A DNA stretch of 64,000 nt from Terrimonas pollutisoli (GTDB taxonomy: Bacteria; Bacteroidota; Bacteroidia; Chitinophagales; Chitinophagaceae): NCBI RefSeq assembly GCF_029360765.1, contig NZ_JARKNA010000015.1, positions 81,201 through 145,200 on the forward strand. The letters run 5' to 3'. Position 1 is the first letter of the stretch. Every line of letters starts with the position of its first letter. Below the pieces are notes generated by a model, which made no database searches, had not been told where the DNA came from, and saw nothing but the letters and a program-made list of their open reading frames with translations. A program made the translations under genes and the position numbers. This document shows, one piece after another, positions 9,801 to 17,560 of the stretch.

Positions 9801-9857
9801 AGAGAGAAAAAGCATGGCCAATAATGCCATTACTCTTAGCAGCTTTTTACAGCACAT
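6837..9857 (-). CDS. susC: SusC-type TonB-dependent outer-membrane receptor
   Basis: Protein of 1006 aa from the ATG at 9857 (MCCKKLLRVMALLAMLFLSLFSYSQ, signal peptide); the longer frame back to 9902 would put 15 polar residues before the signal. Order of domains: carboxypeptidase-D regulatory-like domain (about 27-105), plug with IVVIAYGTRRKGDLTGS and ILKDASATALYGSRASNGV (about 110-235), then a 22-strand barrel ending in SLGFNFDF with terminal Phe. There is no STN domain, unlike the SusC at 49352-52762, so this system is not of the sigma/FecR type. First gene after the Nudix regulator. Likely imports maltooligosaccharides with the following SusD. Confidence 0.95.
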   Translation of the reverse strand: MCCKKLLRVMALLAMLFLSLFSYSQNKMVSGKVADSKDGSSLSGVSVSPKGGTTGTQTGPDGSYQISVASSVTTLVFSSVGYSTQEVNITGKTSVNVSMAANTTSLGEIVVIAYGTRRKGDLTGSVTSVSAKDFQKGNINSAEQLLQGKVAGLQITTGGGSAGGGSRIRIRGGASLNASNDPLIVIDGVPVESNGIAGSANLLNTINPNDIESISVLKDASATALYGSRASNGVMIITTKKGSSGKLRFNYNNQFSTGIVGEKVDVLTGDEIRSIIKADSAATGNNTYTKLLGKENTDWQDEIYRAAFGLDNTISATGSLGNIPFRASLGYLNQDGTLKTNNFQRFSSSLNLSPKFFNDHLSVNLAVKASHTKNIFADEGAIGSAISFDPTQTSAVEIPLINPTKWGGYYEWLQSNGMPIDLSTRNPLALLYLRDNTSKVNRVIGNIQLDYKLHFFPDLHILANFGLDDSRGSGNDNVDSTSATNYKTGGRRLYYKQGKENRLADVSLFYTKELKDIKSKVDVLVGHSYQSFLTNVYNYPAFSYRAIANPAKPQLKDTIEDSKPTFLTDKPEYRLESYIGRVNFTLADKYLLTASIRRDASSKFAKENSIGYFPAFAAAWKLREEFFQSVSFISDLKLRLGWGKTGQQDGIGYYDYLARYSRSNSTAQYQFGNDFVSYLRPEGYDRSRQWESTTTSNIGLDFGFLNNRISGSLDFYKKKTSDLLAEVTVAPGANFVNKIVTNVGNTENKGVELTVNTVPVRTQDLTWEFGFNYTYNEAKITNLLKYPDPTFKGIDVSGIGGGTGNTIGKFAVGYAPYVYNVYKQIYDKNGKPIEGLYEDINRDGVINNDDRYLYKKPAADVLMGFNTQVSYKKFNFGLAGHAAFGNYLYNNYFSNAGVIRSIKNPINFIGNASKNYLETGFENNQYLSDYYIENASFFRLDNINLGYNVGRIINNKASLRISASVQNVFVITKYKGLDPENAGDTGVDGNIYPRPTIFSLGFNFDF

Positions 9858-9895
9858 AAGCAATCGTTGATTTGTTAAGCAATTCAGTTTTCTCC

Positions 9896-9915
9896 AATAC
9901 ACGATGTCGTGTATT
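9896..9915. promoter_or_regulatory. Perfect palindrome at the susC start region, regulator operator candidate
   Basis: AATACACGA-TG-TCGTGTATT is a perfect 9-bp inverted repeat with a 2-bp centre, 39 bases upstream of the susC ATG and just downstream of a predicted promoter. Half-sites of the same word occur again at 9931-9945 (GTGTA-ttttc-TACAC), and the GTGTATT words start 22 bp apart (9909 and 9931), about two helix turns. The neighbouring Nudix-type regulator is the natural binder (inference). Confidence 0.65.
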
Positions 9916-9922
9916 CAGAACA

Positions 9923-9951
9923 CAATGTTAGTGTATTTTCTACACATTCAA
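9923..9951 (-). promoter_or_regulatory. Promoter candidate for susC-susD-susE-susF
   Basis: Reading leftward, TTG (9951-9949), an 18-base spacer and TAACATTG (9930-9923) match the Bacteroidota pattern TTG-N17-23-TAnnTTTG with one mismatch. The spacer contains the inverted repeat GTGTA-ttttc-TACAC (9931-9945), and the palindrome at 9896-9915 would cover the transcription start, a layout expected for repression. Confidence 0.5.
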
Positions 9952-9989
9952 AAAAAATCCTGCCTTTTTGTTATTGATCTGAAGCAGGA
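9951..9989 (-). terminator. Weak terminator after the Nudix regulator gene
   Basis: On the minus strand TCCTGC (9989-9984) pairs with GCAGGA (9963-9958), followed by seven or eight T residues (9957-9950). The stem starts inside the last codons of the regulator gene. It would partly separate amylase-regulator transcripts from the susC transcript. Confidence 0.5.
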
Positions 9990-10714
9990 AATTTTTTGAG
10001 ATTGGCATCCTCTCTTCGAAGGGATTTTTCTTTGAATCGCGGGTTGAGTGAGTATAATTTGCCGGGGCGATGTGGCACATCGATTTCCATTTCATTAAGG
10101 TCTGTCAGCCAATCTTTTATTGCAATTTTCTTGCGGAAATTCCGCCTATCCAGGTTGATATCTAATATGGCTTCATAAAGCTCCTGTAGCTCCCTCAATG
10201 AGAATTTTTCGGGCAACAGGTTAAATATTACGGGATGATCCATTACCTGTTCTCTCAACCGGTTGAGGCAGGTATCTACAATTACCTTATGGTCAAAAGC
10301 CAGTTCCTTAATGTTTTTTACAGGGTGCCAGTGAAGGTCGTTATTGTCCAGCTTTAGGTTTTGATGCGTGGAATCAATCAATGAATAATATGCCGTGGTG
10401 ATAACCCTTCCCGATGGGTGCCTGTTGATGCTACCAAAAGTATGTACCTGTTCGAGATAGACATCTTCCATTCCTGTCCTCTCAAGCAATATCCTGTATG
10501 AAGCACTATCCAGATCTTCATCGGGACGAACCAGGTCACCCAGCAAAGAATATAAGCCTGAAAACTCTTCCAGGTCAGATTTTATCAATAATACTTTTAA
10601 TTCTTTATTATCATAGCAAAAGATCACGCAGTCTACTGAAATGGCAATATTAAAATAATCAAGGTGACTTATCTTTTCTAACTCGGCCGTTTTTAATTGC
10701 GATGCTTTTGTCAT
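9971..10714 (-). CDS. Nudix-type transcriptional regulator (NrtR/AraR-like)
   Basis: Protein of 247 aa. Residues about 22-145 form a Nudix fold; the Nudix box is degenerate (G59 to G81, with YRILLERTG in place of REVLEETG), so the hydrolase activity is probably lost. Residues about 170-230 form a winged helix (FSLRELQELYEAIL, then RRNFRKKI) as in NrtR regulators. Known: in Bacteroidota some paralogues of NrtR control sugar use, for example AraR for arabinose. Inferred: this one senses a maltose- or glucose-derived ligand and controls the flanking amylase and sus genes, taking the place of SusR. It follows the amylase stop by 15 bases and shares its transcript. Palindromes at 9896-9945 are its likely targets. 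Confidence 0.88.
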   Translation of the reverse strand: MTKASQLKTAELEKISHLDYFNIAISVDCVIFCYDNKELKVLLIKSDLEEFSGLYSLLGDLVRPDEDLDSASYRILLERTGMEDVYLEQVHTFGSINRHPSGRVITTAYYSLIDSTHQNLKLDNNDLHWHPVKNIKELAFDHKVIVDTCLNRLREQVMDHPVIFNLLPEKFSLRELQELYEAILDINLDRRNFRKKIAIKDWLTDLNEMEIDVPHRPGKLYSLNPRFKEKSLRREDANLKKFPASDQ

Positions 10715-10729
10715 GTCGATTCTATTTGA

Positions 10730-13630
10730 TTATTGGATCATGATTTTTACCAATCCAGTCTGGTTCCCGGATTGAATTTTTAGCAGATAAATTCCCGCCG
10801 GCAAATTATTGATTTTATCAGTAAGAGATAACCGATGTTTACCTTTCGTCAGCATACCGGAATAAATACTTCCTGCCTGCTGCCCTAGTGGGTTGATTAG
10901 TTGAACTTGCGTTTTGCCTGTTTCAGGGATATCTACTTCCAATACTGTCGAAGTTGAAACAGGATTTGGATACGCTATTGAAGCCAGTGCATGGCGGGGG
11001 CCGCTGACATCAATCACAGGAGTTGTGATAGCATTGACAATATTTTTGCTTACATATACGTGATATTCGCCTGGCAGTAATGGCAGACTTTGAACAGTGC
11101 CTGTTGCCGTGATTGTTTCGCCTGTAAGATAGTCATACCAGGTTCCGGCACTTTGAAAAGAAACAGACGCTGTCTGAGCTGTCACATCAAAATTGGCAAC
11201 AATCAAAGCACTTAAATTTGGTTCAGAAATTTTAAAGTATTTGACAGCATTGACCAGGTTATACTCAAAGCTGGTACTATTAAATAAAGCCGGTTGTGTT
11301 TTTCTCAGCTTTATTAAAGCTGCATTCACTTCGAACAGGCGTTTCCTTTCTACTTCCTGCATATACTCCCAGCGTGGTTCTTTGGGTGTAAGCTTACAAC
11401 CATCATTTGTACCATATGGTTGTGGAATAGTATTGTCTGTGCAGGCAAAAATTGACTTGTCATATCCCCTTTCGCCAAACTGCCAGATCATCTTAGGCCC
11501 GGGGATAGTTAGAAACAGCGAGTTGGCTGCTTCCATTCTGCGTAAAGCAGTGGCTTTATTTTTTACACTATAAGCACCTGAAGAATTTCCAAAGGTGAGG
11601 TTTTTATACATGAGTCTTTCCTCGTCATGACTTTCCATGTAGCCAACAAGATAGGGATTGGTAAATCCTCTTTCATTACTATTATAAACGACAGATGAAA
11701 GATTAGATTTATTGTTGTCATGATAACCCATGGTTGCTTCATTATAGGCTCTGTTCAAACCTGCTCCACTCCAAAGCAAAAAGCCAAGGTTTTGCAAAGC
11801 CTGCTCTTCGTCTTTTGCAGCAAGATGTTCTAAAATGAGATAGGCACCACTGTGATACTTATTGATCGTATCCGCATATTCTTTTAAAATATCGATCCTG
11901 CTTTGATCATATGCACTGAATTGACCATCATTTGTCGAGGGCTTTTGCGTGAGACCTTTTGTGAAATCCAACCGGTAGCCATCAATTTTATACTCCTTCA
12001 ACCAGTGATCAAAAACCCGGTGCCAATAATATTTTGTAACCGCTTTTTCATGGTTAAAATCCTGCCCAAAGCCAAAAGCATGTGGTTGCACTTCATTGAA
12101 CCAGGGATTGTTGCCAGCGGGCCTGTTCAATGCACTATTCCAATATAGTTGTGCTAAAGGGCTTTGACCAAAGCTGTGGTTGGGCACCATGTCGAGCAAA
12201 ACTGCCATTTGCTTTTTGTGACAGGAGTCTATAAATTCTTTCAGTTTATTTTTCGTTCCATAATATTTATCCGGTGCAAAGTAGAAAGAAGGATTATAAC
12301 CCCAACTATCATTACCTTCAAATTCACTGACTGGCATTAGTTCTATGGCATTTATTCCTAAACGTTGCAGATAACTTAGTGTATCGATAACCGTTTGCCA
12401 GTTATGCACATTCGTAAAATCTCTCATCAGCAATTCATAGATAATCAGGTTTTGTTTATCGGGCCGGGTAAATGAAGTCGCCTGCCAGTTATAAGTTGGG
12501 GCATTGGTTTGTACTACCGTCACATTTCCTGTTGTAAGCCCTGTTGGGTAAACTTTTAATCCCGGGTAAGTGGTTGCATCGATATATTGATCTTCGGGAG
12601 ATAAAATTTTTTCCGAATATGGATCGGCTATTTTCAACGTACCATCCACCAAATATTGAAAAGCATATTCCTGCGCCGGTGTAAGATTTTTGATAGTGAT
12701 CCACCAGTAGTTTCCATCAGGAGTTCTATTCATCTGGTAGTTTGCTTGTTCATCCCAATTGTTTCCCGCAAGCTCACCTATCACCGATACCCTGTTCTTC
12801 CCTGGTGCATATAATACTAGTGTGACCTCTGTATTGTTAGCATTGTAATTAATGCCGTCCTTAACCTCAGCCGGTAATGGCGCAATGGCAACCCCGCCGG
12901 CCACAAAAAACTTTAGAGAATCCCGTTTGATCAAAGAGCCATCGATAGCTTCCGCATATATCACGGTGTTACCGCCTGTTGTTATAGTTGGATTCGCGGA
13001 AATAGTTGTAGCCGAAGCTGCAGTTTGTATCAACGTCCCGTTCAAGTACAGGTTCAGAGTAGCCGGCTTATTCGAAGTAGCGGTCAGTGCAATATTATCG
13101 CCGGCCGTTTTAGTAAAAGGTTCTGGTTTGGGAATGTATTCAGGCTGAAAAACAGGAACAGTAAAGCGAACAGCAACGTTGCTATCGTACACAGGCACAT
13201 ACATATTACCATTATCAATCGAAACATCAGCATTTCGCTGCACCTTGTTACCCGCAGCATCCCTGAAAAGTATGGCGATGGCCTTGACTGTTTCTCCCGC
13301 ATTTACATTAAAAAAAGTTCGGGCATTATTTATTGAATAGGACCATTTATTAGTGCCGGCAGCGGTAGCCTGCCCAGCGACATCAGCCATGCCCCACGTG
13401 AAACGAACATATTTCCAATCACCTGCGTTCGTGCTGCTGCTTGTAATAAGCCCGATATGCACATAAACATTTCCGGAAAAACCAATTAACCCCTGGTTGC
13501 CTTTTGATGCATCGACAGTTATGGTAATATTATCATCATCCTTGGGGAAGGCGGGAGTCCAGGTCAACAACTGAGAATGAACAAGGAGAACACAATGAAG
13601 CCATACTATGGCCAGCAGCAATCGTTTCAT
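10730..13630 (-). CDS. Secreted GH13 alpha-amylase family protein with type IX secretion signal
   Basis: Protein of 966 aa from the ATG at 13630 (MKRLLLAIVWLHCVLLVHSQ, signal peptide); the upstream frame to 13687 is not needed. Domains: two Ig-like modules (about 20-255), a CBM48/E-set domain (about 260-345, NNTEVTLVLYAPGKNRVSVIG), the GH13 barrel (about 390-780), a C-terminal beta domain, and a T9SS type A sorting domain (about 870-966, AYPNPVSTSTVLEV). Conserved GH13 regions are visible: DMVPNHS, GYRLDFTKG (nucleophile Asp555), LILEHLA (acid/base Glu601) and MESHDEE (His668-Asp669). It should cleave alpha-1,4-glucans outside the cell and is first in the operon with the Nudix regulator and sus genes. 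Exact specificity (amylase or pullulanase-like) is open. Confidence 0.93.
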   Translation of the reverse strand: MKRLLLAIVWLHCVLLVHSQLLTWTPAFPKDDDNITITVDASKGNQGLIGFSGNVYVHIGLITSSSTNAGDWKYVRFTWGMADVAGQATAAGTNKWSYSINNARTFFNVNAGETVKAIAILFRDAAGNKVQRNADVSIDNGNMYVPVYDSNVAVRFTVPVFQPEYIPKPEPFTKTAGDNIALTATSNKPATLNLYLNGTLIQTAASATTISANPTITTGGNTVIYAEAIDGSLIKRDSLKFFVAGGVAIAPLPAEVKDGINYNANNTEVTLVLYAPGKNRVSVIGELAGNNWDEQANYQMNRTPDGNYWWITIKNLTPAQEYAFQYLVDGTLKIADPYSEKILSPEDQYIDATTYPGLKVYPTGLTTGNVTVVQTNAPTYNWQATSFTRPDKQNLIIYELLMRDFTNVHNWQTVIDTLSYLQRLGINAIELMPVSEFEGNDSWGYNPSFYFAPDKYYGTKNKLKEFIDSCHKKQMAVLLDMVPNHSFGQSPLAQLYWNSALNRPAGNNPWFNEVQPHAFGFGQDFNHEKAVTKYYWHRVFDHWLKEYKIDGYRLDFTKGLTQKPSTNDGQFSAYDQSRIDILKEYADTINKYHSGAYLILEHLAAKDEEQALQNLGFLLWSGAGLNRAYNEATMGYHDNNKSNLSSVVYNSNERGFTNPYLVGYMESHDEERLMYKNLTFGNSSGAYSVKNKATALRRMEAANSLFLTIPGPKMIWQFGERGYDKSIFACTDNTIPQPYGTNDGCKLTPKEPRWEYMQEVERKRLFEVNAALIKLRKTQPALFNSTSFEYNLVNAVKYFKISEPNLSALIVANFDVTAQTASVSFQSAGTWYDYLTGETITATGTVQSLPLLPGEYHVYVSKNIVNAITTPVIDVSGPRHALASIAYPNPVSTSTVLEVDIPETGKTQVQLINPLGQQAGSIYSGMLTKGKHRLSLTDKINNLPAGIYLLKIQSGNQTGLVKIMIQ

Positions 13631-13662
13631 AAAGCTCGTTTTGGCGTATATATAAATCGAAG

Positions 13663-13676
13663 GTACAAATATGTAC
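13663..13676. promoter_or_regulatory. Palindrome upstream of the amylase gene
   Basis: GTACA-AATA-TGTAC is a perfect 5-bp inverted repeat, 32 bases upstream of the amylase ATG. Its core TACAAATATGTA differs by one base from TACAAATGTGTA upstream of the partial susC (1006-1017). Operator or promoter part; it also lies in the gap shared with the divergent ligA gene. Confidence 0.45.
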
Positions 13677-13761
13677 TTATAACACATTAATTTTTCTTGT
13701 CCAGGTTTTCGCGAAATCTCATTAAGACCGGCTTCCTAACTTTACAACCAAACAAGCGGGT

Positions 13762-15861
13762 ATGTATTCAAAAGAAGCAACATTAAAAATTCAGAAACAG
13801 GCAACGGGATTTATTAAGAGATTGGAGACCGATTCGATAGACAGTAACGAAATTGAGGATTTGCGAAATGTATTGCGCTTCCATGAATACCGGTATTATA
13901 TCCTGAATGATCCCCTTATTTCAGATTTTGAATACGACCAATTATATAAAGCCCTTGAAAAATTGGAAGAATCAGATCCGTCGCTCATCACGTCCGACTC
14001 TCCTACGCAAAGGGTGGCAAAAGGATTAACCAAGGATTTTCCGACGGTTCAACACCTTGTTCCAATGCTTTCCCTTGACAATTCATATAACTCTGAAGAT
14101 CTGATTGACTTTGACAGAAAGGCAAGAGAGCTTACCGGGTTGAAAGAAATTGAATACTGTGTAGAGCCAAAATTTGATGGCGGCAGCATTTCCCTGATAT
14201 ATGAAGACGATTTCCTGGTTCGTGGAGCCACCCGCGGTAACGGCGTGGAAGGAGATAATATAACTACCAATATTAGGCAGATCAGGAGTATCCCTCTTTC
14301 CGCCAAATTTTCGCAATATGGTATACAGCAGATTGAAATACGGGGCGAGGTGCTGATCAATAAGAAGAATTTTGCAAAATACAATGAGCAGCTGATTGAA
14401 CAAGGTCTGCCGCCATTAGCGAATCCCCGGAATGCAGCTTCGGGGACCCTGCGAATAAAAGATCCAAAAGAAGTAAGCAAAAGAAGCCTTGAAGCTTTTG
14501 TGTACAATATCAGTGATGTGACATTACTACCCAAAGCAATTATTCCTCAGCAATTGCAAACACATTCCGGTTCTTTGGAGATGTTATGGGAATGCGGTTT
14601 CAGAAGTCCACAACAGGAAAAGAAAGTTTTAAAAGGAATAGACGATGTTATAGCTTACTGTACCGCTTTTGAATCAAAAAGAGATGATCTTCCTTACGAA
14701 ATAGATGGGATGGTGATCAAGGTGAACGAAGTAGCCCTGCAGGATAAAATGGGCATGACAGCGCATCACCCCCGATGGGCTATTGCTTATAAATTCAAGG
14801 CAAGACAGGCTACCAGTAAATTGTTGAATGTCGAATTCCAGGTTGGTAGAACAGGTTCCATCACGCCGGTGGCAAAAATTCAACCCGTTCCTATCGGTGG
14901 TGTCACGGTTTCCTCTATCTCTCTTTTTAACGAAGATATTATTAAAGAAAAAGACCTGATGATCGGCGATTCGGTGCTTGTAGAAAGAGCCGGCGATGTA
15001 ATTCCATATATTGTAAAATCCCTGGCGGATGTAAGAACAGGCAAAGAAACCAAAATCGAATTTCCCAAGACCTGCCCGGTATGCGATAGCCAATTATTCA
15101 AGGAAGAAGGTGAAGCAGTGTGGCGGTGCATCAATATAGAATGCCCTGCCCAGGTGGTGGAACGCATTATCCATTTTGTCAGTAAAGATGCCATGGATAT
15201 CCGGGGTTTTGGTGAGGCCAATGTGAGAAAGTTTTATGAAATGGGTTTGCTGAAAGATATCCCAGGGATTTACGAATTGGATTTTGAAAAGATCGGCAGA
15301 CTGGAAGGCTTTGGTAAAAAATCGATTGATAACCTGCAATCAGCCATTGATAATTCAAAAAAACAGCCCTTGCACAGGTTGATATTCGGGTTAGGAATCC
15401 GTTTTGTCGGCGAAACAACCGCAAAAACGTTGGCACAGGCTATTCACCATTTACTCGATCTGAAAAAGTATTCGTTGGAAGATCTGTTGAACCTTGAAGA
15501 CATCGGCCCCAAAGTAGCCGGTAGCATTGTCCATTTTTTCAGTAATGAAGACAATATTAGTATGCTGCAAAAGCTGGAATCCATTGGACTGCAACTAAAA
15601 AATGAAAAAAAGGAGCATGCCTCAGGAGGCAACCTCGAAGGATTGAGCTTTTTGTTTACCGGCACATTGCCGACGCTTAAAAGAAGCGATGCAGAGGAAA
15701 TGGTAGAAAAAAATGGCGGTAAAATAGTCGGCAGCGTAAGCAGCAAGCTGAACTACCTGGTAGTAGGTGAAGATGCCGGCAGTAAATTGGAAAAAGCAAA
15801 AAAGATAAATACCGTCAAAATCATTTCGGAGGCGGAGTTCTTAAAAATAATTAAAAGCTAA
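13762..15861 (+). CDS. ligA: NAD-dependent DNA ligase LigA
   Basis: Protein of 699 aa, normal length for LigA. Ia domain with RYYILNDPLISDFEYD; adenylation domain with active-site Lys137 in EPKFDGGSISL (the usual motif is KxDG) and RGATRGNGVEGDN; OB fold; four-cysteine zinc finger (CPVC and CINIEC, about residues 430-460); helix-hairpin-helix region; BRCT domain (about 622-699, LSFLFTGTLPTLKRSDAEEM). It seals nicks in DNA replication and repair with NAD. The next gene starts 4 bases after its stop, so they share a transcript. It is divergent from the amylase operon. Confidence 0.97.
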   Translation: MYSKEATLKIQKQATGFIKRLETDSIDSNEIEDLRNVLRFHEYRYYILNDPLISDFEYDQLYKALEKLEESDPSLITSDSPTQRVAKGLTKDFPTVQHLVPMLSLDNSYNSEDLIDFDRKARELTGLKEIEYCVEPKFDGGSISLIYEDDFLVRGATRGNGVEGDNITTNIRQIRSIPLSAKFSQYGIQQIEIRGEVLINKKNFAKYNEQLIEQGLPPLANPRNAASGTLRIKDPKEVSKRSLEAFVYNISDVTLLPKAIIPQQLQTHSGSLEMLWECGFRSPQQEKKVLKGIDDVIAYCTAFESKRDDLPYEIDGMVIKVNEVALQDKMGMTAHHPRWAIAYKFKARQATSKLLNVEFQVGRTGSITPVAKIQPVPIGGVTVSSISLFNEDIIKEKDLMIGDSVLVERAGDVIPYIVKSLADVRTGKETKIEFPKTCPVCDSQLFKEEGEAVWRCINIECPAQVVERIIHFVSKDAMDIRGFGEANVRKFYEMGLLKDIPGIYELDFEKIGRLEGFGKKSIDNLQSAIDNSKKQPLHRLIFGLGIRFVGETTAKTLAQAIHHLLDLKKYSLEDLLNLEDIGPKVAGSIVHFFSNEDNISMLQKLESIGLQLKNEKKEHASGGNLEGLSFLFTGTLPTLKRSDAEEMVEKNGGKIVGSVSSKLNYLVVGEDAGSKLEKAKKINTVKIISEAEFLKIIKS

Positions 15862-15865
15862 AATC

Positions 15866-16534
15866 ATGTTACAAGTTTCAACGGTGAAATTTTTGAAAGA
15901 TCTGAGTAGGAATAATAATAAGCCCTGGTTTGATGCGCACCGCCAGCAATATGAAGATGCCAAAAATGATTTTGCGCAGTTCATTCAAACGGTGATTGAT
16001 AAGCATGCAAAAAAAGATCCGGCGATTGGTCACCTCAAAGCAAAGGACTGCACTTTCCGTATTAATCGTGATGTCCGATTTTCAAAAGACAAATCGCCTT
16101 ATAAAAACAATATGGGAGCTTACATAAACCAGGGCGGAAAAAAGTCTTTATTAGGGGGTTACTATTTTCACTGCCAGCCGGGTCAAAGTTTTGTAGGTGG
16201 GGGTCTCTGGATGCCAATGCCACCGGAACTAAAAAAAGTGAGGCAAGAGATCGATTATAACCTCGATGCATTTAAGAAGATCATTGGCTCAAAAAAATTC
16301 AAAGAGGTGTATGGCGGATTGTCGAAAGATGCAGAATATGTCCTGACCAGGGTTCCGAAAGGATATGATCCGGATAACCCGGCCGCGGAGTTTTTGAAAA
16401 TGAAAAGCTTTGTTGCGATGACACCCATAAAGGATGCAGAACTCGGTTCGAAAGAACTTTTAAAAAAGGTATCAACGGCCTTTGAAACATTGCAGCCCAT
16501 GTTAGCCTTTATAAATCAAAGCATTGAAGGATAA
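15866..16534 (+). CDS. DUF2461 (TIGR02453) family protein
   Basis: Protein of 222 aa without a signal peptide. It matches the DUF2461 pattern: KFLKDLSRNNNKPWFDAHRQ at the start, the box FRINRDVRFSKDKSPYKNN near residues 66-84, and GGYYFHCQPG with VGGGLWMP near residues 95-120. The biochemical function of this family is not established. It lies 4 bases after ligA, probably in one operon, and is followed by a strong terminator. No link to DNA ligation can be claimed from the sequence. Confidence 0.92.
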   Translation: MLQVSTVKFLKDLSRNNNKPWFDAHRQQYEDAKNDFAQFIQTVIDKHAKKDPAIGHLKAKDCTFRINRDVRFSKDKSPYKNNMGAYINQGGKKSLLGGYYFHCQPGQSFVGGGLWMPMPPELKKVRQEIDYNLDAFKKIIGSKKFKEVYGGLSKDAEYVLTRVPKGYDPDNPAAEFLKMKSFVAMTPIKDAELGSKELLKKVSTAFETLQPMLAFINQSIEG

Positions 16535-16554
16535 AAACAGGCTATTCATTTTTG

Positions 16555-16586
16555 AAATCCCGGGCTTGTGCCCGGGATTTTCTTTT
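16555..16586 (+). terminator. Strong terminator after the DUF2461 gene
   Basis: AAATCCCGGGC (16555-16565) and GCCCGGGATTT (16570-16580) form a perfect 11-bp stem with the loop TTGT, followed by TCTTTT. Confidence 0.92.
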
Positions 16587-16602
16587 AATTAACAATATAG
16601 TT

Positions 16603-16633
16603 TTTGTATATCAATGTTTAAACATTAATTTTA
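16603..16633 (+). promoter_or_regulatory. Promoter of yceI with an embedded palindrome
   Basis: TTTG (16603-16606), a 19-base spacer and TAATTTTA (16626-16633) fit the Bacteroidota consensus TTTG-N19-TAnnTTTG except for the last base. The spacer holds the perfect 14-bp palindrome AATGTTTAAACATT (16613-16626), a good place for a repressor. The ATG follows 19 bases later. Confidence 0.55.
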
Positions 16634-16652
16634 CAGTCTAAAATAAAAACAT

Positions 16653-17180
16653 ATGGCAACCTGGACAATTGATACCGCACACTCTGAGATCGGGTTTAAA
16701 GTAAAACACCTGGTGATCTCTACCGTTTCTGGAAAATTTAATTCGTTTGAAGGCAAAATGGAAGGAGACCCCGCAGATTTGACAAATACACAAATCTCCT
16801 TTACTGCTGATATCGACAGCATTACTACTGGCAATGAGCAAAGAGATGGCCACTTGAAATCGGCAGACTTTTTTGACGCAGCCAGTCATCCAAAACTTAG
16901 CTTTAAATCAACGGCAATAGTGCCTAAAGGCGGAAGTGAGTATAAGATAACAGGCGATATGACTATAAAGAATACCACTAAGCCTTTGACATTAAATGTC
17001 GACTTTGGTGGCATTGAAAATAATCTTTACGGACAAACTGTTGCCGGCTTTGAAATTACCGGAAAGATCAACCGCCAGGACTTCGGTCTTACCTGGAGCG
17101 CAGTTACTGAGGCTGGTGGACTTGTAGTAAGTGATGATGTGAAGCTGGCTATCGATGCAGAGTTGGTAAAACAGAACTAA
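16653..17180 (+). CDS. YceI family lipid-binding protein, cytoplasmic form
   Basis: Protein of 175 aa covering the whole YceI domain: TWTIDTAHSEIGFKVKHLVIS at the start, GNEQRDGHLKSADFFDAASHP in the middle, and INRQDFGLTWS near the end. The fold is a lipocalin-like barrel that binds polyisoprenoid lipids in characterised members. There is no signal peptide, so this member would stay in the cytoplasm, unlike E. coli YceI. It has its own predicted promoter with a palindrome and its own terminator, so it is a single-gene unit. Physiological role unknown. Confidence 0.95.
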   Translation: MATWTIDTAHSEIGFKVKHLVISTVSGKFNSFEGKMEGDPADLTNTQISFTADIDSITTGNEQRDGHLKSADFFDAASHPKLSFKSTAIVPKGGSEYKITGDMTIKNTTKPLTLNVDFGGIENNLYGQTVAGFEITGKINRQDFGLTWSAVTEAGGLVVSDDVKLAIDAELVKQN

Positions 17181-17208
17181 GAACAAATTCTCCGGATTTG
17201 ATAAGAAG

Positions 17209-17246
17209 AAAGAATGCCACTTGCTAAATAAGGCATTCTTTTTTTT
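17209..17246 (+). terminator. Terminator after yceI
   Basis: AAAGAATGCC (17209-17218) pairs perfectly with GGCATTCTTT (17232-17241) and runs into a T tract ending at 17246. Confidence 0.9.
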
Positions 17247-17560
17247 ATTAAGAAGCCCAACAGACCTGAAATACAGTTTTGGGAATTGCCCTTTGTCGTG
17301 TTCTCAGCTATCTTTAAGATCCTCAACATCTTCAGTTTGAGAGCAGCTCTAAGTGTGTACAGTGATAAATTTTGAAAATAGAACCTTAAAGTCTATGACT
17401 AGGGCTAAATAGGCACAATGGTTATTCACCCCAATACTTGATTTTCAACTAATCAGGACAATCATTACTATCTTTTCACAATTTAATATCTAAATAAATC
17501 GTTAAGTGAATTGCAACCCTTCATACGGGTTTGTATTTTGTTTTCAAATAACTCAACCTT
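17247..17560. other. Intergenic region without a recognised gene
   Basis: About 310 bases between the yceI terminator and a lipoprotein gene. No ORF on either strand looks real and no clear hairpin or promoter match was found. It presumably carries the promoter of the downstream lipoprotein gene near its right end. Confidence 0.5.

Noticed and set aside
9971..10714. Active Nudix hydrolase
   Set aside because: The Nudix box lacks the REV.EE catalytic pattern, and the C-terminus is a winged helix, as in regulators.
940..13630. Repeated GCAATCGTTT words at the starts of the susC (948-957) and amylase (13618-13627) genes, similar to the LacI-type operator
   Set aside because: They are the reverse complement of codons for MKRLL in two signal peptides and lack the second half-site.
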